Assembly (NCBI GenBank): GCA_016932015.1
Contig: JAFGDQ010000103.1
Location: forward strand, 1-41,640
Direction: 5' to 3'
DNA from: Spirochaetota bacterium
Lineage (GTDB): Bacteria; Spirochaetota; UBA4802; JAFGDQ01
Length of the DNA stretch: 41,640 nucleotides
The notes under the pieces were generated by a model. The model made no database searches, was not told where the DNA came from, and saw nothing but the letters and a program-made list of their open reading frames with translations. Of the stretch, positions 34,433 through 41,640 are shown piece after piece. How positions within the stretch are numbered: position 1 is the stretch's first letter; every line of letters starts with the position of its first letter. The position numbers were made by a program, and so were the translations under genes.

Positions 34433-34604
34433 TTAAAATGATATTGACATTATAATGAGATGGTAAATCACTTAATTAATGCTTCATATAATAATTTGCA
34501 ATAAATTCAATTTTCCCGGGACCTTATTCATAATTAAAGGTATAACCGGACTTTGCAGCTGCGCAGGAAATGACATATTTTAAATAATTATAAATTAAAA
34601 AACA

Positions 34605-35456
34605 ATGATTATAGACTTCCATACTCACATCTTCTCTCCTTCAGTCAAAAATTACCGGACAGAATATTTTCAGGACAGTACGTTTTCGATTCTTTATTCT
34701 CATGAAAAATCCCGGATTATTGATCATAATGATCTGATTAAAGCAATAGATAATGCTAACATTGACTATGCTGTAGCAATGGGTTTTCCGTGGGAGAAAG
34801 CGGATTATTGTGATGAGCAGAACGAATATCTGAAAGATGCCATGTCATCCTCGAACAACCGGATACAGGCATTCGGGTCTCTGCCTGTAAACGATCAAAG
34901 CTCCATTGAAAGAAATATCAAAAAGATCAAAGATCTTGGCCTTGCCGGAATCGGTGAAATTGCTTTTTACGAAGGCGGACTGGATAAGTCGGAATCTGAT
35001 ATTCTGAATTTAATCTGTTCAGCAGCCATGAAATACTCCCTGCCGCTGTGCCTGCATCTTAATGAACCGGTTGGCCATATTTATAAAGGTAAACACCGTA
35101 CCTCTCTGAATATAACATACTCTGTACTGCAGAATTTCCCTGATTTAACTGTTATCCTCGCCCACTGGGGAGGAGGGCTTTTATTTTATGAACTTATGAA
35201 GGAAGTAAAGAATTCTCTTAAGAATATATACTATGATACTGCTGCATCACCTTTTCTTTACGACGATAAAATTTATAAAATAGCGGCAGATATTACAGGA
35301 GCGGATAAAATATTGTTAGGAACCGATTTTCCTTTAATTAATTTCAACCGGTATATTGATGCGATTAATAACAGTATAGAATCAGAAACAGACAGGAAAG
35401 CAATCATGGGCGGAAATGCTTTAAAAATTTTGAAAGCTTTATCAGTGCAGCTTTAA
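34605..35456 (+). CDS. Amidohydrolase-2 family metal-dependent hydrolase
   Basis: A 283-residue TIM-barrel hydrolase. Metal and catalytic positions are the N-terminal HTH (MIIDFHTHIF), CLHLNEPVGH on strand five, VILAHWGGG on strand six, and LLGTDFPL on strand eight. This set is that of the Amidohydro_2 (ACMSD/TatD-like) group, whose members hydrolyse or decarboxylate small cyclic or aromatic acids. No partner enzyme is adjacent, so the substrate is open. The ATG has no good Shine-Dalgarno, suggesting weak translation or a leaderless message. Confidence 0.85.
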   Translation: MIIDFHTHIFSPSVKNYRTEYFQDSTFSILYSHEKSRIIDHNDLIKAIDNANIDYAVAMGFPWEKADYCDEQNEYLKDAMSSSNNRIQAFGSLPVNDQSSIERNIKKIKDLGLAGIGEIAFYEGGLDKSESDILNLICSAAMKYSLPLCLHLNEPVGHIYKGKHRTSLNITYSVLQNFPDLTVILAHWGGGLLFYELMKEVKNSLKNIYYDTAASPFLYDDKIYKIAADITGADKILLGTDFPLINFNRYIDAINNSIESETDRKAIMGGNALKILKALSVQL

Positions 35457-35500
35457 CGGGAATAATGCTTTGGGCAACATTCGCAGCAGCCCTTCCGGAT

Positions 35501-35535
35501 CCCGCTGTAATCTGTACTGATAAATTTACAGCGGG
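35501..35535. terminator. Hairpin between convergent genes
   Basis: CCCGCTGTAA (35501-35510) and TTACAGCGGG (35526-35535) form a perfect 10-bp stem with a 15-base loop, between the amidohydrolase stop and the lipoprotein stop. No T-run follows on either strand, so it may act as a weak terminator or RNA 3' end. Confidence 0.5.
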
Positions 35536-35558
35536 GAAAAACCGGGAAATGCAGGCAT

Positions 35559-35828
35559 TTACTGCTGTAAGTTCAGCTGTGCTTCACCTACTTTCTTCTT
35601 TAGCTCAGGATCCATTTCCACACGTTCTTCAAATTCCTCAAACTGTTTGAGTGTAAATCCGTATTTCTCCGCGATTTTCTCCTTTGATTCAGGAGTAAGG
35701 TCAGTATTCAGAACTTCATTTTCTATTTTTATAAAATCTTCAGGAGTCATTACCTTAGGTTCATTTTTACATGAAATAACGCAAAGAGCAACTATCAGAA
35801 TCATTGAAACAACACTTACAAATTTCAT
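35559..35828 (-). CDS. Small helical lipoprotein
   Basis: An 89-residue lipoprotein with lipobox CVISC (Cys20). The mature part of 69 residues is charged and helical (MTPEDFIKIENEVLNTDLTP, EKYGFTLKQFEEFEERVEMD). It is not a family I recognise, but short helical lipoproteins with a YGxTxxxF element are common in diderm genomes. AGGAGG precedes the ATG with ideal spacing, so it is well translated. It is divergent from the molybdoenzyme operon across 339 bases. Confidence 0.8.
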   Translation of the reverse strand: MKFVSVVSMILIVALCVISCKNEPKVMTPEDFIKIENEVLNTDLTPESKEKIAEKYGFTLKQFEEFEERVEMDPELKKKVGEAQLNLQQ

Positions 35829-36167
35829 AAGTCCTCCTTAAAAGGAATATTTAATACAATATAATTGATAATATAATTAACGGTATGCAATAAATAAAAA
35901 ATAATCAAAAACATTATCAATAATTAACAGCTTAAATGTACTTTAAGCAAATATCACCTAATGTCAAGAAAAATTATCAACTGAGTGATTATATTTTATA
36001 TTCATATTTAAATATTTTCACGATATTATTTCATCCAAAGTAACTATTCAGCTGTTATCAATCTATTGGCAAAAGCCATTTCTCAGGAAGGAATAATATA
36101 TTTGACAGAACAGAAAATAAATTCTTTTAATTAACTTTACTTCAAATTTTAAAGATCAAGATCGCAA
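35829..36167. other. Spacer before the molybdoenzyme operon
   Basis: A 339-base, very AT-rich divergent spacer. The only signal seen is the promoter listed at 36102-36131. No Fnr, NarL or ModE consensus was recognised by eye. Confidence 0.5.
36102..36131 (+). promoter_or_regulatory. Sigma-70-like promoter of the molybdoenzyme operon
   Basis: TTGACA (36102-36107) and TTTAAT (36126-36131) with an 18-base spacer, about 37 bases before the start codon. Shine-Dalgarno before that ATG is poor. Confidence 0.5.
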
Positions 36168-39113
36168 ATGAAAATTACAAGAAGGAACTTCCTGAAAACA
36201 TCCTCTATACTGGCTGCGGCATTAATGAACGCCGGGCTTTTCGTTATTGAAGGCTGCAAATCCATTCCGGACAAATTAAAAGGAACAGTGAAGAATCCGG
36301 GGATTTGCCCTTTCTGCAGCATGGGGTGTGGAATTACCGCTTTTACAAGAAATGGTAAAATTATAAATATTGAAGGTGATCCGGCTCATCCTATTAATGG
36401 CGGAAAGCTATGTGCAAAAGGAAGCGCCTTATTCCAGCTATCCATTTCCAAAAAACGCCTCGGGAAAATTTTATACAGAGCTCCTTTCAAAACAGAGTGG
36501 AGCGAAATTACCTGGAAGGAAGCTCTGGACAAAATAGCACTGAATATTAAAAGGACAAGAGACGAAACCTTTGTTGAAATTGATAAAGATACTGCTGCAA
36601 ACCGTACAGAAGGAATTGCCGTTATGGGAGGATCAGGCCTGACAAATGAAGAAGCATACCTTCTTTCAAAAATGTCCCGGCTTCTCGGAATAATTCATAT
36701 TTACGATGAATCAGGGCTGCCGAATTCCGGCTCTTCCGCAGCTCTCTCCGGATCACTCGGCTACGGAGCTATGTCAAATCACTGGACAGATATTCAGAAT
36801 GCGGATACGGTTTTTATAATCGGCAGCAATCCGGCTGAAACTTATCCTGTGGCAATGAAACATATCCTTCAGGCCAAGGAAAACGGCGGGAAAATTATTC
36901 ATATAGATCCAAGATTTACAAGAACTTCATCAATCTCGGATTATTATGCCCCGATCCGTCCGGGAACCGATATTGCTTTCATCGGCGGACTTATTAATTT
37001 CGCGATACAAAACGACATAATTCATAAAGAATATGTTGCTGAATATACGAATGCTTCATTCATCATTAATTCAGAATATGATTTTCAGAACGGCTACTTT
37101 ACCGGATTTGCAAACAATAAATACAGTAATGACACATGGGCATATGACAGAGACAGGAAAGGAGTACCCAGAACCGATAAGACTCTCGGCAACAGAAATA
37201 CGGTATTTCAGATCATAAAAAAACATTTTGAACGATATACTATTGACGCTGTGGCATCCGTAACAGGCTGCCCGGCAGATAAATTTCTTGAGATTGCAGA
37301 GGTCATTACTTCTACAGCAAAAGCCGGAAAAGCAGGATGCGCGATTTTTTCATCAGGGCTTACTCACCATACAAACGGAACACAGAATATTAGAGCACTT
37401 ACCATTCTTCAGCTTCTCCTTGGGAATATCGGCATCAGCGGCGGCGGTATGAATTTTCTCAGCCCTGGATCCAATTCATGTGGATGCACAGACAACGGAC
37501 TGAGTACTGATATGCTACCAGGCTACCTTCCGGTTCCTGATGTTGTTAACAGCCCGAATCTGTCTTCGTATATTAGAAATTTTACTCCTGTTACAAATGA
37601 CCCGATGAGTATAAATGCCCTTAACAGAAGAAACGTGCACATAATAAATCTTCTGAAGTCATATTATGGGAAAACAGCTTTAAAACAGACTTATTTCTGT
37701 TATGACTGGCTGCCTAAAAAAAACAGAAATCATCTGAACTCTGATTTTTTCAAAGAAATTGCAAAAAGCAGTATTCAGGGTGCTGTTATTGCAGGAGCAA
37801 ATCCTGTCCTTGCCATTCATAACTCAAATTTTAAAATAAACGCGCTTGAAAAATTAAAATGGATGGTTGTTACCGATATTTTTGAAAATGAAACTTCAGC
37901 CTTCTGGAAAAGAGACGGAGTAAATCCGGAAGAAATCGGAACAGAAGTATTTCTTCTACCTGCTGCAGCCTCTCTCGAAAAAACAGGCAGTATTACAAAT
38001 TCAGGCCGATGGGTACAGTGGTCCGACAAAGCGTCAGACCCTCCTGCACAGGCAAAATCTGATTTATGGATTTTTGACAGTATTTTCAAAAGCACAAGAA
38101 AAATCATTAAATCAGATATAAATACCTTTTTCCCTGAACCTGTTATTGATTCAAACTGGGCATACTCGAATAATAAAGATAATATTGATCCGGCTTCAGT
38201 TGCCAGAGAAATAAACGGTATTAATTCAAGCACATCTAAACAGGTTTCCTGGCCTGATGAACTGGCTGATAACGGTACAACTTCATCAGGGAACTGGCTT
38301 TACTGCGGATGCTTTACAGACAAGGGCAATATGATGGCACGAAGGGAAAACAACGATTTATCAGGTATTAAGCAGTTTCCTGAATGGGCATGGTCATGGC
38401 CGGAAAACACCAGAATATTATATAACAGGGCGGGAGTCAATAGGACTGGAACACCCTGGGTTAATACTAAAACTCTCATAAAATGGGAAGACAACTGGGA
38501 AGGGGATAATCCGGACGGCGGCAGAATGTTCAGCCCTGGAGAAAAAAATCCTTTTATAATGCTTCCTGAAGGAGTCGCGAAACTGTTTGACAGCAGTATT
38601 CCAGACGGGCCTCTTCCGGAGCATTATGAACCGGCAGAGAGCCCGGCTCCTGCTTTCTTTAACATTATTAAATACAACCCATGTGTAATTAATAATAAAA
38701 ATTATATAAGGCTGAATACGAGCAGTAAATATCCTTACATAGCAACAACATATAAAACAGACGGTACCCGGAAACCGGGAATCAATACGGCAAATATTAC
38801 ATGGATTGCTGAACTTGTACCTGACAATATTTGTGAAATTAGCAAATCACTGGGAGAATCCAAAGCCCTTAAAACAGGAGACAGGATCAGAATCTTTACA
38901 AAACGCGGAACAGTTACTGCACGCTGTATTGTTACAGATAGAATTAAACCTTTAATAGTAAACGGTTTCAAAACTGAGATGGTGGCTATTGCATTAAATA
39001 CCGGGCACGAAACAATAGCAGAAAATATTACTCAAATAACCCATGATATGGGAGATCCGGCCACAAACATGCCTGAAACAAAAGCATTTCTGGTTAATAT
39101 AAAGGGAATATAA
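36168..39113 (+). CDS. FdnG-like molybdopterin oxidoreductase lacking the FDH catalytic residues
   Basis: A 981-residue Tat-exported, Mo-bisPGD enzyme (ITRRNFLK signal; the signal ends EGC, possibly a lipobox). The [4Fe-4S] site is C47-x2-C50-x3-C54-x27-C82. The middle (GAMSNHWTDIQNAD, DPRFTRTSSISDYYAPIR) and C-terminus (GNMMARRENNDLSG, PEWAWSWPENTRILYNRA, PFIMLPEG) follow the formate dehydrogenase-N alpha subunit. The catalytic Sec/Cys position, however, reads Pro185 (gapless alignment) or Asn186; the following His is not conserved, and the active-site Arg is Ser432 in NFLSPGSNSCGCTDNG. No in-frame TGA exists. It is followed by an FdnH-like gene one base away. The protein is clearly a relative of FDH-N, but it probably does not oxidise formate by the known mechanism. 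Confidence 0.85.
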   Translation: MKITRRNFLKTSSILAAALMNAGLFVIEGCKSIPDKLKGTVKNPGICPFCSMGCGITAFTRNGKIINIEGDPAHPINGGKLCAKGSALFQLSISKKRLGKILYRAPFKTEWSEITWKEALDKIALNIKRTRDETFVEIDKDTAANRTEGIAVMGGSGLTNEEAYLLSKMSRLLGIIHIYDESGLPNSGSSAALSGSLGYGAMSNHWTDIQNADTVFIIGSNPAETYPVAMKHILQAKENGGKIIHIDPRFTRTSSISDYYAPIRPGTDIAFIGGLINFAIQNDIIHKEYVAEYTNASFIINSEYDFQNGYFTGFANNKYSNDTWAYDRDRKGVPRTDKTLGNRNTVFQIIKKHFERYTIDAVASVTGCPADKFLEIAEVITSTAKAGKAGCAIFSSGLTHHTNGTQNIRALTILQLLLGNIGISGGGMNFLSPGSNSCGCTDNGLSTDMLPGYLPVPDVVNSPNLSSYIRNFTPVTNDPMSINALNRRNVHIINLLKSYYGKTALKQTYFCYDWLPKKNRNHLNSDFFKEIAKSSIQGAVIAGANPVLAIHNSNFKINALEKLKWMVVTDIFENETSAFWKRDGVNPEEIGTEVFLLPAAASLEKTGSITNSGRWVQWSDKASDPPAQAKSDLWIFDSIFKSTRKIIKSDINTFFPEPVIDSNWAYSNNKDNIDPASVAREINGINSSTSKQVSWPDELADNGTTSSGNWLYCGCFTDKGNMMARRENNDLSGIKQFPEWAWSWPENTRILYNRAGVNRTGTPWVNTKTLIKWEDNWEGDNPDGGRMFSPGEKNPFIMLPEGVAKLFDSSIPDGPLPEHYEPAESPAPAFFNIIKYNPCVINNKNYIRLNTSSKYPYIATTYKTDGTRKPGINTANITWIAELVPDNICEISKSLGESKALKTGDRIRIFTKRGTVTARCIVTDRIKPLIVNGFKTEMVAIALNTGHETIAENITQITHDMGDPATNMPETKAFLVNIKGI

Positions 39114-39114
39114 T

Positions 39115-39924
39115 ATGGCGGATAAAGCTTTTCTTGTAGACACTACTAAATGCATTGGATGCAAAGCGTGCCAGGTAGCCTGTAAGCAATGGAACAATCT
39201 TCCTGAAGAAAAATCAGATTCATTTTTTGAAAAGGAATATACATATCCCGACAGGCTTTCGCATATTACATATAATCATATTGTATTTTCAGATATCCAG
39301 AAGGACAGTGAAAATAAAACCTTCTGGCAGATGATGCATAAAAAATGCAATCACTGCGAGATTCCGAACTGCATGGCGGTATGCCCTGCGGATGCTGTTT
39401 ACAAAGAAGACTGCTGGGTGCTTATCAATGAAAGTAAATGCATCGGATGCGGTGAATGTGAAAAAGCATGTATTTACAATGTGCCTCAGGTAAGCGACAG
39501 AGACTATTACAAACCCGGTTCGGATCAGTTCATAAGCAGGGGAAAAGCATATAAATGCCATGCATGCATGCTTAATAAAAGGGATATCCCGGCATGTGCT
39601 GATGTGTGCCCTACAGGTGCACTTACCTATGACCATAGAATAACTATTATTGAAAAAGCAAAGAAAAGAATTAAAGCTGTTTCCGTGGAATTCCCGGAAG
39701 CAAATATTTACGGTACCGACCAATTCGGAGGCCTGCACGTAATTACAATACTTAAAGACAAACCGTATAAATTCGGACTTGAACGACGGCCTAAGCCTGT
39801 AAAATCCGGTCTGAACAATAAAACAAAAGCATTATACGGCATTTTAGCAATGTTTACTCCAGGAATACCGTTTATAAGAAAATTCGTTTATAAATTTTCA
39901 AAAACTATTTCAAAGAATGCCTGA
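39115..39924 (+). CDS. FdnH-like four-cluster iron-sulfur subunit
   Basis: Electron-transfer partner of the molybdoenzyme encoded one base upstream. The 269 residues carry four cysteine groups for [4Fe-4S] clusters: CIGCKACQVACKQW (from Cys13), KKCNHCEIPNCMAVCP, KCIGCGECEKACIYNVP and KCHACMLNKRDIPACADVCP. This is the FdnH/HybA-type arrangement. FdnH ends in a membrane helix; here the C-terminus has one moderately hydrophobic stretch (ALYGILAMFTPGIPF) that may be a short anchor. No cytochrome b (gamma) subunit follows, so electrons must leave by another route. Confidence 0.93.
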   Translation: MADKAFLVDTTKCIGCKACQVACKQWNNLPEEKSDSFFEKEYTYPDRLSHITYNHIVFSDIQKDSENKTFWQMMHKKCNHCEIPNCMAVCPADAVYKEDCWVLINESKCIGCGECEKACIYNVPQVSDRDYYKPGSDQFISRGKAYKCHACMLNKRDIPACADVCPTGALTYDHRITIIEKAKKRIKAVSVEFPEANIYGTDQFGGLHVITILKDKPYKFGLERRPKPVKSGLNNKTKALYGILAMFTPGIPFIRKFVYKFSKTISKNA

Positions 39925-39960
39925 TACTGTAAATTGGCTTAATTGCTGTACTCAATCAGA

Positions 39961-41244
39961 ATGATAAATAATTTTACAAAATACATAGCAGCTTTTCTTA
40001 TATTCATAATCCTTTCATTTACTTCTTATTTATTTCCTGAAGAAAACAATCCGGAACAAACAGATAGAGAAAAAGCTTCCCCGGAACAGATCGAAATCAA
40101 AAGAGGAGACTCAATTTATCATATTCCGAAAGACCTTTACTATTACCTGATAAACCGGCCTGAAGAAATGATGAAATATCTGCAACGGATGGAATATTAC
40201 AGACAGGCTGAAGAAGAATTGAACAGTATTATTGTCTTCGTAGCAGAGCTTCCTGCTGACAACAGGAATAATATTTATGCGCCTATTTTCATGACAAAAT
40301 CAGATAAAATTTTCGGAACAATCACGGATTTCTCTTTCAAATGGGTCGGATACAAGACAACTCTTGATTTTAAACAGAAAGGCTTCCCGTGGAAAAATAT
40401 GACTTTAAGCGAAACAATTATCGGCTCTTTCCTGTACGCAAGCGGGACAAATATCGGTTTTAACAGGGGAAAGCTGGAGGAAGAGAGCAGATTTTACACT
40501 AATTATTTTTCGGAAATACTTACATTAAAAATAAAACTTCCGTTTTATACATCAGCCGCCTTTGCTCTGGATTCAAGACAGTATTTTTTCGTAGAAAGAG
40601 AGACTTCTGAAAACTTTACCATGCCTCTGAACCATTATAATATTTTTCCGAGAATTGACTTAGGAATCGGATATGTTAAAGAGGATGGGATTGACCAGCT
40701 TACCAGCGGAATTGAACTGTTCTCCTGGGCTGGCTACGGTATCAGGAACAGATGGGAGGAATGGGGAGAACCGGGCGACATGCAGACGGGAGAGAAGGCC
40801 AGGACTTTTTTAATTTACTCATCCAAACTCACTGCAGGCCTGCTGTTCCGGAAAAATCATAATCTTGTACTGAGAGCTCATTACAAAGGCGGAACGGATA
40901 ATGATTTCCTAAGCCAGCCGAGATTCGGAGGAACAATCGACAACGCGGACATAGACGCAGTACACGGATTTACGCTTGACCAGTTCAGGGTAAAAAAATT
41001 CGGGCTTGCAAATCTCCGATACGGATTCAATATCATTGAAAGATTGAGATTCAATCTGTTCCTTGATTATGCCCGCATTTTCTCTCCTGACACGCAGAAT
41101 ATTTTCGGCTCAGGTTACGGATTCAGAATAATCGCATGGGGAGGCCTTCCGATCTGGCTGACACACGGTATGGGAAAAATAATCACTCCTGAAAAAAAGG
41201 CCGTGGACCATGTTTTCATGATAATGACCGCGGCAGGCTGGTAA
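39961..41244 (+). CDS. Probable outer-membrane beta-barrel protein
   Basis: A 427-residue exported protein: signal peptide 1-24 (FLIFIILSFTSYLF), then a polar stretch containing YYYLINRPEEMMKYLQRMEY, and a long region of alternating hydrophobic and polar residues with many aromatic girdle residues (for example YTNYFSEILTLKIKLPFYTS, LRAHYKGGTDN, LRYGFNIIERLRFNLFLDYA). It ends in an aromatic (Trp), as barrels inserted by BamA do. I start at MINNFTKY because the upstream in-frame TTG is weaker. It lies 36 bases after the iron-sulfur gene, so it may share the operon. Its last 29 bases overlap the RluA remnant. Ligand or role unknown. Confidence 0.7.
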   Translation: MINNFTKYIAAFLIFIILSFTSYLFPEENNPEQTDREKASPEQIEIKRGDSIYHIPKDLYYYLINRPEEMMKYLQRMEYYRQAEEELNSIIVFVAELPADNRNNIYAPIFMTKSDKIFGTITDFSFKWVGYKTTLDFKQKGFPWKNMTLSETIIGSFLYASGTNIGFNRGKLEEESRFYTNYFSEILTLKIKLPFYTSAAFALDSRQYFFVERETSENFTMPLNHYNIFPRIDLGIGYVKEDGIDQLTSGIELFSWAGYGIRNRWEEWGEPGDMQTGEKARTFLIYSSKLTAGLLFRKNHNLVLRAHYKGGTDNDFLSQPRFGGTIDNADIDAVHGFTLDQFRVKKFGLANLRYGFNIIERLRFNLFLDYARIFSPDTQNIFGSGYGFRIIAWGGLPIWLTHGMGKIITPEKKAVDHVFMIMTAAGW

Positions 41245-41563
41245 AACTGCTCCACGGTTCTTTTAAATCAGGAAGGCTTGTAAACTTTACTTCATCTGTT
41301 GAAACAGGGTGCTTAAACCTTACCACTGCAGACCACAAAGCAAGCTGCCTTCCCTTTACTGCAAACTCAGCTCCGTATTTCTGATCGCCCCATAACGGAC
41401 ACCCGGCATGGGCCAATTGCGCTCTTATCTGATGAGGCCTGCCAGTATGCAAATCTATTTTTAGCAGGCTGAGCCCGTTTGCAAATTCAACTTCCTCATA
41501 AAACAGGGATGCTTCTTTTGCATATGTGGATTCTTTATCGTTTACTTTAACAGTAGGGAACCT
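41216..41563 (-). pseudogene. RluA-family pseudouridine synthase, C-terminal fragment
   Basis: The frame encodes the C-terminal half of an rRNA/tRNA pseudouridine synthase of the RluA family: AKEASLFYEEVEF, LLKIDLHTGRPHQIRAQLAH and GCPLWGDQKYGAEF. The N-terminal catalytic part with GRLDxxTSG is absent. Upstream the frame reaches a TAG at 41564-41566, just where a transposon-end-like sequence begins, and there is no start codon before TTG at 41452. It looks cut by an insertion. It overlaps the barrel gene tail to tail by 29 bases. Confidence 0.85.
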
Positions 41564-41640
41564 CTAAAAATTACTTTATAAAGAGTACATTTCCTAAATT
41601 TAAACAATATTCCCTTTTCTTATTCAAAATTTTTTAAAAT
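41553..41640. mobile_element. Possible end of an insertion sequence
   Basis: From about 41555 the sequence GGGAACCTCTAAAAATTACT breaks into the RluA frame and runs AT-rich to the window end. GGGAACCTCT... resembles terminal repeats of some IS families, by recall. No transposase is visible in the remaining 85 bases and no partner repeat can be seen in the window. Confidence 0.35.

Noticed and set aside
34444..34457. Promoter from TTGACATTATAAT
   Set aside because: The -35 and -10 hexamers abut with no spacer, so it cannot work as a sigma-70 promoter.
36720..36725. Selenocysteine codon in the FdnG-like gene
   Set aside because: The codons at the expected place are CCG and AAT; no in-frame TGA occurs, so a selenoprotein reading is excluded.
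1..41640. CRISPR arrays, tRNA or rRNA genes
   Set aside because: No regularly spaced direct repeats, cloverleaf with a GGTTCGAATCC-like arm, or rRNA segments were found by reading both strands; a tool search could still find a divergent one.

Overview
The window is AT-rich DNA from an uncultured diderm (Gram-negative-type) bacterium. This follows from several lipoproteins with clear lipoboxes, a CpxP/Spy-like periplasmic protein, a probable outer-membrane barrel, a Tat-exported molybdoenzyme and an Npt-like transporter. The mix of CsgG/FlgT/PEGA-type envelope lipoproteins, a solo FHA protein, a CAP-domain protein and a truncated Npt-like carrier would fit the Spirochaetota, but that is inference; nothing in the window fixes the phylum. 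Both edges look like mobile-element junctions. At the left a transporter gene is cut at a 10-mer that recurs as the arms of an inverted repeat at 18.5 kb. At the right an RluA gene loses its 5' half next to a transposon-end-like sequence. The window may therefore be a whole contig broken at insertion sequences.

Layout. 0-7 kb: truncated transporter; a DUF898 membrane protein; a Cpx-like histidine kinase/response regulator pair divergent from a CpxP/Spy-like lipoprotein with GTAAA direct repeats between them; a large coiled-coil membrane protein. 7-14 kb, all on the minus strand: an LsrF-like class I aldolase/thiolase with a class II FBP-aldolase-like gene, a 216-bp MITE-like palindrome, then recX-alaS and rplM-rpsI. 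14-22 kb: MFS transporter, CAP protein, FHA protein, a CsgG/LPP20-like lipoprotein, two inverted-repeat elements, a PurO-type IMP cyclohydrolase, a universal stress protein, orphan small proteins and a GNAT. 22-24.5 kb: a compact minus-strand operon ACP - ketoacyl synthase - acyltransferase, the last broken at a run of ten T. 25-28 kb: lipoprotein, TPR lipoprotein and CsgG/PEGA/TPR protein. 28-32.5 kb: M24 peptidase divergent from MmgE/PrpD plus a zinc dehydrogenase. 32.8-36 kb: a 5'-truncated PAS-GGDEF gene, a second Usp, an amidohydrolase and a small lipoprotein. 36-41 kb: an FdnG/FdnH-like two-subunit molybdoenzyme followed by a probable outer-membrane barrel.

The most unusual item is the FdnG-like protein. 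It keeps the Tat signal, the N-terminal [4Fe-4S] motif and strong FDH-N architecture over its whole length, yet the positions of the formate dehydrogenase catalytic Sec/Cys, the adjacent His and the active-site Arg hold other residues. It has no membrane cytochrome b subunit beside it. Other points of interest are the homopolymer-interrupted acyltransferase in the orphan ACP-KS operon, the Cpx-like operator layout, and the palindromic elements. No CRISPR array, rRNA or tRNA gene was found by eye.
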